Source: QAMX01 sp964515055
GTDB lineage: Bacteria; Bacillota; Clostridia; Oscillospirales; QAMX01
Reading direction: 5' to 3'
DNA: 64,000 nucleotides
Assembly (NCBI GenBank): GCA_964515055.1
Contig: CAZEUG010000006.1
Coordinates: 20,936-84,935 of the forward strand
Part shown: in pieces, positions 26,165 to 34,141 of the stretch
How positions within the stretch are numbered: the stretch's first letter is position 1
How the letters are laid out: the number at the start of each line of letters is the position of its first letter
Made by a program: the position numbers and the translations under genes
Notes under the pieces: model-generated
Database searches by the model: none
What the model was told of the DNA's origin: nothing
What the model saw: the letters and a program-made list of their open reading frames with translations, nothing else

Positions 26165-26204
26165 AAACGCACCTGCTGTCCGATCGGACAGCAGGTGCGT
26201 TTTT
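26165..26204 (+). terminator. Bidirectional terminator
   Basis: Perfect 19-bp palindrome (26165-26183 with 26184-26202) with T-runs on both strands; it ends both the GH38-like gene and the minus-strand gene that stops at 26259. Confidence 0.92.
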
Positions 26205-26258
26205 GAATGCCGGAGCCCCGGGAATTCCGAGATTCGTTTGTTCCGGGCACTGCCGGTT

Positions 26259-27467
26259 TCACAGTGCGCCGGTTGGTTGTTCACGGTCGGACAGGTTCCA
26301 TACCAGATATCCGCTGGTAAACGGCAAATGGGAAAATTTCCGGGTGCCCATATGTACAAATCCTTTGGCCAGATACCAGTTTTTCAGACGGGAATTCTCT
26401 TCCAGGATACTGATTTTCAGGAGCTTCCCACCGGATGTCCGGGTGATTTTCCCGGCGGTTTCCAGGAGCTGCGTTCCATATCCGAAATGTCGATATTCCG
26501 GCAGAACCGCCAGTTCATGCAATTCAAAGCATCCGTTTCCTTCATCGGACAGCGCCATACAGCCCACTGTTTTCTGACCGGCACGGCATTGATACAGTTT
26601 CCACCCACGCTCCCTTTGTGCATTCAATGCCTCCAGCGGAAGAAATCCGGTATATTTCGGGCAGTTTTCCGGCGTCAGCCCAAATTCATCCGCAACCGTC
26701 GAAAAGCTGCGATGAATGACATCCCGTATTGTTTCATAGTCGTCCGGGAGAGCTTCCTCAATGACCGGTGATTTTTCCAGACGTTGGATATATTTGTTTG
26801 TCCAGGGGCACACAGCCAGGCAGATTCCACAGCTTCCCACGGTAACGCCCATCGCTTCACCGCGCTCAATCACCTTCTGTTTGCAGGCAATCGGGTCGAT
26901 CAGATCATTTCGATCACCATGAAGAGACCAGTAATTGCCTGTAATCGCCTGTGCCGGACAGGCTTCCACACAGCGGCGACAGTTGCCACAGAAGGATGTG
27001 TTGACCGGTTCTGCCGTTTGGAGCGGCAAATCCGTGATCACACCATTCAGTCGAATTGCGGCACCATAGCTGCGCGTCACCAGAAGCGAAGATTTGCCGA
27101 TCCAGCCAAGCCCTGCGCGTGTAGCAAGTGTCTTGAAGGGCAGGACGGTTCTGAAATCTTCATTTTGCCGGTTTCTGGCCAGCGAGTATGCCTGATATCC
27201 GTTTGAGCGAATGACTTCTTCCAATGCAAGGCTGGTTTCCTTCAGTTTGCGATTGATGCGCTTATACTCGTCATAATAGGCTTTGGACGGCGGCTGTTCC
27301 GTCTCCGGGAAAACAGTCAGCGGGATGGCGAATCAGATACCATACCGAAAGCCCTGTCTGCAGGTGTGGGGCAGTTCCGACAGATCGGCAAATCCGAACA
27401 ACGGGATTTCCTGTTTTTGCAGATATGCCGCAATTGCATCATTGTACGTCTTGTTTTCTATATTCAT
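26259..27467 (-). pseudogene. QueG-like iron-sulfur protein fused to GNAT acetyltransferase, with in-frame TGA
   Basis: Reading from ATG 27467 (AAAGGAG 5 nt upstream) gives 402 codons interrupted only by a TGA at codon 45 (27333-27335); the frame is the same on both sides. Before it: a COG1600-type N-terminus ending GFRYGI; after it: FAIPLTVFPETEQPP, which continues the same alignment, where relatives usually have Ser or Cys. Residues ~45-230 carry two 4Fe-4S clusters (CGNCRRCVEACP, CGICLAVCPW) as in epoxyqueuosine reductase, and ~235-402 a GNAT domain (LHELAVLPEYRHFGYGTQLL). A bona fide QueG is at 36148. Options: a recent nonsense mutation, recoding of UGA (as selenocysteine or by read-through), or a sequence error. 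Confidence 0.75.
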
Positions 27468-27520
27468 AAAATCTCCTTTCACGCAGTTCCGTGCCAGTTT
27501 CGCTCGATTTTCCGTCAGAG

Positions 27521-27558
27521 AAAAAAACGATGCCGGTCGATGATTTCGACCGGCATCG
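27521..27558 (-). terminator. Terminator ending the leader RNA
   Basis: Perfect 13-bp stem on the minus strand (27546-27558 with 27528-27540, loop 27541-27545) followed by seven T (27521-27527). It lies 53 nt before ATG 27467. Confidence 0.93.
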
Positions 27559-27723
27559 TCTGATTTCCCACAGAATCTCACTGGTTCGGCACAGATTCTG
27601 TGTTTTGGGTACGACAATACAGGCCCGGCGAAGTCAAAGACATTTTGCCGGACGCAGTTATCGTCAGTTGTCTGTTTTGGAGGAATGAACCGCGCATTGC
27701 CGTATCCCTTTCTCTGTAAAAAT
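27559..27723 (-). ncRNA. Structured leader RNA or small RNA, family unknown
   Basis: A gene-free ~165-nt transcript between a consensus promoter and the terminator. Visible pairings: 27696-27708 with 27607-27618 (12 bp, one bulge), 27647-27651 with 27625-27629, and 27593-27602 with 27569-27578 (10 bp perfect). No ORF has a ribosome site. I could not match it to a known riboswitch core or to the conserved loop of SRP RNA. Promoter, structured domain, terminator, ribosome site and gene is the order of an attenuating riboswitch; a free small RNA (6S-like) is the alternative. Confidence 0.6.
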
Positions 27724-27729
27724 TGAGTC

Positions 27730-27758
27730 ATTATAGCACATCATTTCGTGTTTGTCAA
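27730..27758 (-). promoter_or_regulatory. Consensus promoter of the leader RNA
   Basis: Minus strand TTGACA (27753-27758), 17-nt spacer, TATAAT (27730-27735): exact consensus. Its -35 box overlaps the stop codon of the lipid kinase gene. Confidence 0.93.
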
Positions 27759-28732
27759 GTTCTTTTGCCCATACGGTGATCGGCAAGCTTGACAATCAGT
27801 TTGGCCTTTGGCTTGGCCGGACTGCCCTTTCGGGTCGTCAGGCCGGTCACATAGCGAATGGCTTTCCGTTTCACTTCCATGCGGGAGGTGCGCGGTGCGC
27901 CGCCGTACTCGCCGTCCAGTGTCCACGCCAGCGGCTCTTCGCATTCGATTTCCAATTTCGAGGCGCGGAAGGCGTAGATTCCGTCAACGGTGGGGTTATG
28001 TGTCAGCAGCGCCATCAGGACGTTATTGAGCTCGACAATGGACGCCATCTTTCGAATCAACATGACTTCAAACTTGCCGTCCGCCAAATCCACATCCATG
28101 CCGCACAGGCCGCGGAAGCCGCCGATGGAGTCCGAATTGGTGATCATGCCGAACAGGAAGTCATCGGTAATGGTCTGATCATCATACCGGACGGTGCAGC
28201 GATAGGATTTCAGGGTTGGCAAGCATTCTACGCCCTGGAGGATATAGGCACCATGGCCAAAAATATTTTTGGATTTCTGCGGTGTGATATATGGCACATC
28301 ACTGAACGCGCCGAACGCAGCACTGTATGTAAAGAATTTCCCGTTGAAGGAGCCGACATCCAGAGGACAGGCCTGACCGGTTGCGGCCAGCTCCGCAGCT
28401 CGAAGAATATCTGCGGCGGGAATTTTCAGCGACCGGGCAAAATCGTTGGTCGTTCCCATGGGCAGATAGCCCAGTGCCGGTTTGGCACCCGGATGCATCA
28501 TCAGGCCATTGACCACTTCGCTCAGTGTTCCGTCGCCGCCGGAGCAGACGATCAGATCAAACTCATCCGCCCGCTGCGCCGCCACGCGCCGTGCATCGTC
28601 TCTGGACTGTGTGGTGTAGATGGTCACATCATAGCCGTGGCGGACAAACAAATCCACAACATCCGCCAGTTTCGACTTGATGCGGCCTTTGCCCGCCGTA
28701 ACATTGACAAGAAATAGCAGCCGATTGGCCAT
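27755..28732 (-). CDS. Diacylglycerol kinase family lipid kinase
   Basis: 325 residues of the YegS/DagK family, which phosphorylates diacylglycerol or related lipids with ATP at the membrane surface. The N-terminal domain carries NxxAGKG (NVTAGKGRIK) and CSGGDGTLSEVVNGL, the nucleotide-binding motif, then GYLPMGTTNDFARSL; the C-terminal beta-sandwich follows. GGGAGG is 4 nt before the ATG. It stands 15 nt behind the HAD gene, so the two are cotranscribed. Its likely role is recycling of diacylglycerol or resistance of membrane lipids; the exact substrate is not shown. Confidence 0.93.
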   Translation of the reverse strand: MANRLLFLVNVTAGKGRIKSKLADVVDLFVRHGYDVTIYTTQSRDDARRVAAQRADEFDLIVCSGGDGTLSEVVNGLMMHPGAKPALGYLPMGTTNDFARSLKIPAADILRAAELAATGQACPLDVGSFNGKFFTYSAAFGAFSDVPYITPQKSKNIFGHGAYILQGVECLPTLKSYRCTVRYDDQTITDDFLFGMITNSDSIGGFRGLCGMDVDLADGKFEVMLIRKMASIVELNNVLMALLTHNPTVDGIYAFRASKLEIECEEPLAWTLDGEYGGAPRTSRMEVKRKAIRYVTGLTTRKGSPAKPKAKLIVKLADHRMGKRT

Positions 28733-28747
28733 TTTTCCTCCCGCCTT

Positions 28748-29389
28748 TCAGTTGATTGCTTTGAAAATGATCGAATCGAGTTCTTCCAGCCGGTCAATGA
28801 CCTGTTCTCCGGAGGATTCCAGACGGCTCCGGCTCTGGTGGCCACCGGCAAACAGCACCGGACGGCAGCCGATGGCGTGAGCCGTTTCGCAGTCGTGCAG
28901 GGTGTCGCCGATGAAAACGGCCTCCGTGTCCGCGCCGCCGGTCTGTGCCAGCCAGGCACGCGCCACTTCGATTTTTCCGCCGCCGTATCCGTCCCCTGCG
29001 CCGAAAATTCCGTCAAAAAAGCGTGTCAGGTCAAACGATGCCACCTGTTTACGCAGTGCTGTTGTCTCACAGGCGGAGACGATGGTCTGTCGAAGCCCGG
29101 CGGCTGCAAACCGTTCCACCATCTGTGCGGCACCCGAAACGAGAGACGCGTTTTGGGAGGCAATCGGATAGGCGTCGATATATTCCTGCGCAATGAGCGG
29201 ATAGGGTTCCTTGGAAAAATCGAAACCGGCCAGGCGGTAATAATCTTCCACAGGAAACATGAAAATTTCACGGTAGCGTTCCGGAGAGACGGTCGGCAGG
29301 TTCCGGCGGCTCAGCATGGTATTCAGGATGTTGCGGCTGATTTCCACATCATCCAGCAGTGTTCCGTTCCAGTCCCACAGAATCTGCAT
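28748..29389 (-). CDS. HAD family phosphatase
   Basis: 213 residues. Motif I reads WDWNGTLLDD (nucleophile Asp at ~6, with Asn in place of the second Asp as is common in one HAD branch), motif II is the Ser/Thr in VSACETT, motif III Lys is in the KIEVARAW stretch, and motif IV is FIGDTLHDCETA. A helical cap lies at ~15-85. It resembles phosphoglycolate phosphatases; the substrate is unknown. ATG 29389 has GGAGG 10 nt upstream; the TTG at 29398 is too close to it. It lies between the serine dehydratase fusion (42 nt) and the lipid kinase. Confidence 0.87.
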   Translation of the reverse strand: MQILWDWNGTLLDDVEISRNILNTMLSRRNLPTVSPERYREIFMFPVEDYYRLAGFDFSKEPYPLIAQEYIDAYPIASQNASLVSGAAQMVERFAAAGLRQTIVSACETTALRKQVASFDLTRFFDGIFGAGDGYGGGKIEVARAWLAQTGGADTEAVFIGDTLHDCETAHAIGCRPVLFAGGHQSRSRLESSGEQVIDRLEELDSIIFKAIN

Positions 29390-29431
29390 ACGGTACAATC
29401 CTCCTTTGCGCGTTCTCTGCGGCGATTTGCG

Positions 29432-30907
29432 TCAGATCTGCACCGAGTCATTGGTGCGGTTCGGGTCGTTGCTGACGTAGAACTTGGCCAGGCCGTTGAC
29501 GCTGGTTTCCCGATAACCACAATAGAGATCCTTGCCCGTCTCGTACATGGTTTCGACGATTGTATCAAACGACACGTTGCGGGTTTTGGCCAGGAAGTTG
29601 GATAGCGTCACCGCGTCGAAGGCGCGCATGGCTGCCACTGCGTTGCGCTCGATGCACGGAATCTGTACCAGACCCTTGACCGGGTCGCACGTCAGACCCA
29701 GATGATGCTCGATCGCGATTTCGGACGCGTATTCGATTTGTTCCAGATTGAGTTCATAGAGCTCTGCCAGCGCCGCTGCAGCCATCGCGCAGGCTGAACC
29801 GATTTCGGCCTGACAGCCGCATTCTGCGCCGCTGATGCTGGCGTTGGTCTTGATGAGGTTGCCGATGATGCCTCCCGTCGCCAGTGCGTTGCAGATTTCC
29901 GCATCGCTGAACCCGTATTTCTGCTGCATGAAAAACAGAACCGCGGGCATGACGCCGCAGGAGCCGCAGGTCGGTGCCGTGACAATGACGCCGCCGGCTG
30001 CATTCTGTTCGCTGACGGCAAAGGCATAGGCGGAGATCAGGCGATTCTCCCGAATGACATCGGTTTCGCCGATATGGCGCGATTTAAGCAGGAAGCGCGC
30101 CTTGCGTTCGACACCCAGACCGCCCGGCAGTACGCCTTCCGTCTCGGTTCCTTCCTTGATTGAGGCCTTCATCTGACGCCAGACATCGCTTAAATCATCA
30201 AAAATGGCGTTGCCCTCGCATTCGCGCACGTAGTCATAGATGCGCATTCCGCGGTTTTTAATGGATTCCGAAATATCGTAAAACGAAGTCAGCGGATACG
30301 GCAGCTCCTCCTGCTGCGGCTCATTGGCGAAGGCAATTGCGCCGCCGCCGAGGCTGTAGGCGCGTTGGCGCTCTGTCCGGCTGCCGTAGACAGCGATCAT
30401 ATCCATGGTGTTGGGAAATTCAACGTCGGTATTGTGCTGATCAAAGATCACCTCAACGCGGTCACCCAAAACATTTTGAATGGCTCGATCAGTTCCGTGG
30501 CCGCGGCCGGTCAGTGCCAGCGAGCCATACAGAATCGCCTGATAGCGGTCAGCATCCGGAAAGCGGGACTGAAAAATCCGACTGATTTTCTCCGGCCCCA
30601 TGGTGTGTGAGCTGGACGGCCCCACGCCGATACGATACAGGTTGCGGAGCGACTCCATCCCCCGGCGCGGCGGGCGCACCGTGCGCTCCGACGATGCAGG
30701 CAGGGTGCGCGGTTCCAGACCGTACAGCTCCTCCAGTGATACTCCGAGCTTCCCGGCAATCGTCGGCAGCAGCATGACATCCGGCATGGTCGCGCCGGAT
30801 TCCCACTTGGAAACCGCCTGGTTGGATACACCGATCATTCGGCCAAATGCTTCCTGTGTCATCCCCTTATTTTTCCTGAACCTTGCGATATTCTTTCCTA
30901 TTGACAT
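29432..30907 (-). CDS. L-serine dehydratase with N-terminal XRE DNA-binding domain
   Basis: 491 residues. Residues 1-65 are an XRE/Cro-type helix-turn-helix (IARFRKNKGMTQEAFGRMIGV and SNQAVSKWESGATMPD). After a linker, residues ~85 to the end are a single-chain iron-sulfur L-serine ammonia-lyase: beta domain with GVGPSSSHTMGP, then alpha domain with PTCGSCGVMPA and CGCQAEIGSACAMAA, whose cysteines bind the 4Fe-4S cluster that activates serine. The enzyme turns L-serine into pyruvate and ammonia. Both parts are in one frame with no stop, and AAGGAG is 9 nt before ATG 30907. The fusion suggests an enzyme that binds DNA, perhaps its own promoter. Confidence 0.93.
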   Translation of the reverse strand: MSIGKNIARFRKNKGMTQEAFGRMIGVSNQAVSKWESGATMPDVMLLPTIAGKLGVSLEELYGLEPRTLPASSERTVRPPRRGMESLRNLYRIGVGPSSSHTMGPEKISRIFQSRFPDADRYQAILYGSLALTGRGHGTDRAIQNVLGDRVEVIFDQHNTDVEFPNTMDMIAVYGSRTERQRAYSLGGGAIAFANEPQQEELPYPLTSFYDISESIKNRGMRIYDYVRECEGNAIFDDLSDVWRQMKASIKEGTETEGVLPGGLGVERKARFLLKSRHIGETDVIRENRLISAYAFAVSEQNAAGGVIVTAPTCGSCGVMPAVLFFMQQKYGFSDAEICNALATGGIIGNLIKTNASISGAECGCQAEIGSACAMAAAALAELYELNLEQIEYASEIAIEHHLGLTCDPVKGLVQIPCIERNAVAAMRAFDAVTLSNFLAKTRNVSFDTIVETMYETGKDLYCGYRETSVNGLAKFYVSNDPNRTNDSVQI

Positions 30908-30947
30908 TTGAAAGCACTCCTTCTCTGTTTGCGTGTATTCCTGTGTT

Positions 30948-30976
30948 ATCATACCAGATTTTTCCACAATTCGCAA
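30948..30976 (-). promoter_or_regulatory. Promoter of the HTH-serine dehydratase gene
   Basis: Minus strand TTGCGA (30971-30976), 17-nt spacer, TATGAT (30948-30953), starting ~35 nt before the gene. The flanking bases are where an autoregulatory site would be expected. Confidence 0.65.
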
Positions 30977-31130
30977 GCAAATAAACGGCGAACGTGCGAT
31001 TATAGCGTATCCATGATTCTCCGTCTAATTGGAACAATCTTTATTTCGTCTTTTTTTGACTGTCTACCTCATTTTCTGTCGCATTTTGTGCTGTAGAATC
31101 TGTTTTCACCCTATGAATTTCTCGATGGGT

Positions 31131-31880
31131 TCAGCCCTGTGTATCGGGTGCTGTCGGCGCGGCGGACGATTTGGTTTCCCAGCCGGGCAACGGGAGCCGA
31201 CGCATGGCACCGAACACCTTTTCATAGATATCCGCCCGTTCATCCCGGAGGACGGCGGCGAGTTCCTTGACGCGTTTCCGTTTGGAATTCTGATCGGCCG
31301 GGCAGGCATTTTTGACAACCGGCAGGGCAACGCGCTGAGCAAAGGAGCGGATTTCGTATTCGCGGCAGTACAGCAATGGGCGAACCATGGTGATACCGAT
31401 GCGATCCAGATAGGTAACCGGGGCGAAGCAGGATAGCCGCCCTTCATAGATCAGAGAGAGCAGGAACGTATCCACAGCATCATCCAGATGATGCCCCAGG
31501 GCGACCTTATTGCATCCCCAGGCTTTGGCCGCATTATTCAGAGCGCCCCGGCGCATATTGGCGCAGAGGGAGCATGGATTTTCTTCTTTTCGGATATCAA
31601 AGACGACGGTTTTGATATCTGTGTGAATCACCTGATAGGGCACCTCCAGTGTTTTGCAGAGGTTCTCCACAGGAGCAAAATCCATCTCTGTATAGCCGAG
31701 ATCCAGGCTGATCGCTTTAACTTCAAATTTTCGTGGGTAGAATTTAGCCAGTCGAGCCAACGTACAGAGGACGGTCAGGCTGTCTTTCCCGCCGGAAACG
31801 CCGACAGCCACGGAGTCGCCCTCCTGAAACATATCAAAATCTTCTGCGCAGCGGCGCACATGACTCAGAATTTTCTGCAT
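31131..31880 (-). CDS. TtcA-like tRNA thiolation PP-loop enzyme
   Basis: 249 residues. The ATP-pyrophosphatase loop SGGKDS is at 29-34, and a CxxC (CSLCANMRRG, ~113-116) plus a further Cys near 200 (KNACPADQ) match the iron-sulfur/thiolating cysteines of TtcA, which makes 2-thiocytidine 32 in tRNA. Clostridial relatives of this length are often annotated only as tRNA 2-thiocytidine biosynthesis family. ATG 31880 has AAAGGA 8 nt upstream; a longer in-frame extension passes through a terminator hairpin and is not used. The C-terminal ~15 residues are low complexity. Confidence 0.87.
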   Translation of the reverse strand: MQKILSHVRRCAEDFDMFQEGDSVAVGVSGGKDSLTVLCTLARLAKFYPRKFEVKAISLDLGYTEMDFAPVENLCKTLEVPYQVIHTDIKTVVFDIRKEENPCSLCANMRRGALNNAAKAWGCNKVALGHHLDDAVDTFLLSLIYEGRLSCFAPVTYLDRIGITMVRPLLYCREYEIRSFAQRVALPVVKNACPADQNSKRKRVKELAAVLRDERADIYEKVFGAMRRLPLPGWETKSSAAPTAPDTQG

Positions 31881-31895
31881 ACCGTGCATCCTTTC

Positions 31896-31925
31896 AAAAA
31901 TAGCCGCCCGGAAGAACCGGGCGGC
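31896..31925 (-). terminator. Terminator of the PadR/DUF4097 unit
   Basis: 9-bp GC stem (31917-31925 with 31903-31911, loop 31912-31916) followed by TATTTTT on the minus strand. Confidence 0.82.
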
Positions 31926-31954
31926 TTTATTATACCACAGTTTTTCACCGGACG

Positions 31955-32959
31955 TCAATCATTGCTGTCCGGGAAATCGATCTGGATGTTGCCGTTGCTC
32001 GTCGTAGCGGTCAGCCGGATCGGACCCTTTCCCCATTTCGTTGGCAGACTGCTGGAGCCGTTCGTGGTACGGCTGATGATCCGGAAGGTATCTGTCGGCT
32101 CCGTGAGATGACCCACAATCGAACCGTTGGCGGTTCGGAAGATCAGCTCCGTTCTGGCCGTCACCTGTTCAAACGAGATCTCGGCATTTTCGGTTTGCAG
32201 ATTCAGAGCGGAGCCGCAGTGGACATTGCTCGCCCGAATTCCGCAGTTGGCCGTTATGGCTGTCATACCCTGCTCCACCTGCACGTTCTCCAGAGTGATA
32301 TTTGCATTGCTTGTCCGTGCCGTGATCGTATGGGCTGTGCATTCCTTCAGTCCCAGATGGGCGTTCGACGTTTTCAGGCACAGCTCGCCCGCCATCTGAA
32401 TCTGCTCCGCCGAGATACTGGCGTTGACGCTTTCAGCCGTCACTCGACCAGTCATCTGCTGCGGCAGGGCGATGGTCAGCACCGGCGGATTGCACCGATT
32501 GTTCCAGTCGGAGCGTTTCATCCGCAAACGGCAATTGATCACCGAAAGGCAACCGTCCGTTTGCTGAAGCTCATAGCGATGCGTCTCGTTCTCCCCATAC
32601 GACAGATGAATCCATTCATCGGGCGAACGTTCTATCCGGATGGGTGCGTTTTCTTCCCGGAGCAGCACTTCGCGGATGATCTCCGTTGAAAACTGCTGTT
32701 TTTTGACGACATAGCCCTCCGAACGTCGACTGCTTTTCGAAGATTCCGTGTCCGTGGCGCGGGTGAGCAATTCCACAAGCAGCTGCCGGGCGACCTCAGA
32801 CGGATGTTCCAGACCATCAACCGCCTTTTCTTCAGTCTGGCCTTCTTCCATCCGATCTTCAATGATTTCGTTGTAGTAGGCAATTGTTTTGTTGATTTCG
32901 TCCTCCGGAATTCCCTTCAGGCATTCTGTCAATTTTGCGAGATAGGCTGTTTTTGTCAC
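31955..32959 (-). CDS. DUF1700 plus DUF4097 protein
   Basis: 334 residues. The first ~60 (KTAYLAKLTECLKGIPEDEINKTIAYYNEIIEDRMEEG) are the DUF1700 helical domain; the rest is a beta-strand repeat of DUF4097 type (repeated TxNAxIxxE units), like a right-handed adhesin-like helix. No signal peptide or membrane helix is seen, so it is cytoplasmic. It starts at GTG 32959 sharing GTGA with the PadR stop, so translation is coupled to it. PadR-DUF1700 pairs are known in Firmicutes as cell-envelope-responsive systems; the ligand is unknown. Confidence 0.82.
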   Translation of the reverse strand: MTKTAYLAKLTECLKGIPEDEINKTIAYYNEIIEDRMEEGQTEEKAVDGLEHPSEVARQLLVELLTRATDTESSKSSRRSEGYVVKKQQFSTEIIREVLLREENAPIRIERSPDEWIHLSYGENETHRYELQQTDGCLSVINCRLRMKRSDWNNRCNPPVLTIALPQQMTGRVTAESVNASISAEQIQMAGELCLKTSNAHLGLKECTAHTITARTSNANITLENVQVEQGMTAITANCGIRASNVHCGSALNLQTENAEISFEQVTARTELIFRTANGSIVGHLTEPTDTFRIISRTTNGSSSLPTKWGKGPIRLTATTSNGNIQIDFPDSND

Positions 32960-33270
32960 GGCATAACCACTCCTCTGATAAACTGATATACGCGCTGGAC
33001 TTCTTCCCATTCGGTCAGGAAAACCTGAATTTTGGCTCGCCCCTGGTCAGTAATCTGATAGTATTTCCGCAGCCGGCCATTGTGCTCCATCGTGTACACA
33101 TTCAGGCATTGACTGCTTTCCAGGCGCTTCAGGATCGGATACAGCGTTGATTCCGACAGTGCGATTTTGGATGATAGCTCACGGACGATCTGGTATCCAT
33201 AGGAATCACCTTTGGTCAGGACGGCCAGGACACAAGCCTCCAGCATACCCCGTTTCAATTGTGTATCCAA
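32956..33270 (-). CDS. PadR family transcriptional repressor
   Basis: 104 residues: a winged helix (LKRGMLEACVLAVLTKGDSYGYQIVRELSS, STLYPILKRLESSQ, the wing LRKYYQITDQG) and a short dimerisation helix. The start is a TTG at 33270 with GGAGG 7 nt upstream. An inverted repeat CTACGC...GCGTAG spans the promoter, so it probably represses itself and the DUF4097 gene. PadR repressors often answer to phenolics or cell-wall antibiotics. Confidence 0.92.
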   Translation of the reverse strand: MDTQLKRGMLEACVLAVLTKGDSYGYQIVRELSSKIALSESTLYPILKRLESSQCLNVYTMEHNGRLRKYYQITDQGRAKIQVFLTEWEEVQRVYQFIRGVVMP

Positions 33271-33282
33271 GACATCGCCTCC

Positions 33283-33322
33283 CTACGCCTTATATTATGC
33301 CATGCGTAGTATTGTTTGTCAA
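33283..33322 (-). promoter_or_regulatory. PadR promoter with operator repeat
   Basis: Minus strand TTGACA (33317-33322), 17-nt spacer, CATAAT (33294-33299). A 6-bp inverted repeat (33283-33288 with 33304-33309) brackets the -10 box. Confidence 0.8.
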
Positions 33323-33331
33323 GAGAGTTTT

Positions 33332-33368
33332 GAAAAAGCACCGGCATTTTTTCAAAATGTCGGTGCTT
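33332..33368 (-). terminator. Hairpin antisense to the trmB promoter region
   Basis: 15-bp stem with one mismatch (33354-33368 with 33336-33350); on the minus strand five T follow. No minus-strand gene ends here, so it may insulate the PadR promoter from antisense transcription or be an unassigned signal. Confidence 0.5.
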
Positions 33369-33396
33369 GCAATGACAGCAGATCTCATGGTATAAT
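33367..33396 (+). promoter_or_regulatory. trmB promoter
   Basis: TTGCAA (33367-33372), 18-nt spacer, TATAAT (33391-33396). Confidence 0.72.
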
Positions 33397-33457
33397 ATTG
33401 GCAAACAGAAAATCAGAACGCGGCATGTGTCGCGTTGAAGGAGTGGCTGAATTCGGT

Positions 33458-34141
33458 ATGGCCCGAATGCGTAGAAAAAAGAACCTTGTGCCGCGCATGG
33501 AGCGCTGCAGCAGTTATCAGATTTTGCCGCCGTTTCCGGCACCCGGTTCCTGGCGAACCGCTTTCGGTGCAGGGTCGGATGCGACGTTGGCTTTGGAAAT
33601 CGGTTGCGGGAAGGGCGGGTTTGCCGTTCGGACGGCTCAGGCTGACCCAGCCTGCTGTCTGATTGCGATGGATCGCGTGAATGAGGCGCTGGTCGTCGGC
33701 ATGGAGCGTGCCGCGTCGGAGCAGGTACAGAACCTCCGGTTTCTGAGCGGAGACTGTGCGATGCTGTCCGAGCTGTTTGCGCCCGGCGAGGTGGATATCA
33801 TCTACCTGAACTTTTCCGATCCGTGGCCGAGCAAGCGTCACGCGAAGCGGCGGTTGACCTATCGGACGTTTCTGGAGATTTACCGAAAGCTTCTGGCGGA
33901 AGACGGCGTTTTGTATTTCAAGACGGATAACCGCGACCTGTTCGAGTTCAGTCTGGAGGAATTCTCAGGCAACGGTTTCCTGCTGGACGGCGTGACATAC
34001 GACCTCCACGCGACGGATCTGCCGAATATTCCAACCGAATACGAAGAAAAGTTTGCTGCGGCCGGAATGCCGATTCACCGGTTAGCCGCCCGGAAGCAGC
34101 TGGCTGCACCCCCTGCACCGGAGGCCGAACATGACGCATGA
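33458..34141 (+). CDS. trmB: tRNA (guanine-N7)-methyltransferase
   Basis: 227 residues, making m7G46 in tRNA. SAM-binding motif LALEIGCGKGGFAV (~40-53), catalytic/substrate segment NFSDPWPSKRHAKRRL (~120-135) and TDNRDLFEF are all present. The start is set at 33458 (MARMRRKKNL), giving the usual N-terminus; the nearest GGAG is 14 nt away, a longer spacing than usual, so a few residues more are possible. It overlaps the following gene by 11 nt. Confidence 0.95.
   Translation: MARMRRKKNLVPRMERCSSYQILPPFPAPGSWRTAFGAGSDATLALEIGCGKGGFAVRTAQADPACCLIAMDRVNEALVVGMERAASEQVQNLRFLSGDCAMLSELFAPGEVDIIYLNFSDPWPSKRHAKRRLTYRTFLEIYRKLLAEDGVLYFKTDNRDLFEFSLEEFSGNGFLLDGVTYDLHATDLPNIPTEYEEKFAAAGMPIHRLAARKQLAAPPAPEAEHDA

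Noticed and set aside
27333..27731. 132-codon minus-strand ORF starting upstream of the iron-sulfur gene
   Set aside because: Its first ~88 codons cover the leader RNA and terminator; the true start is ATG 27467 with AAAGGAG.
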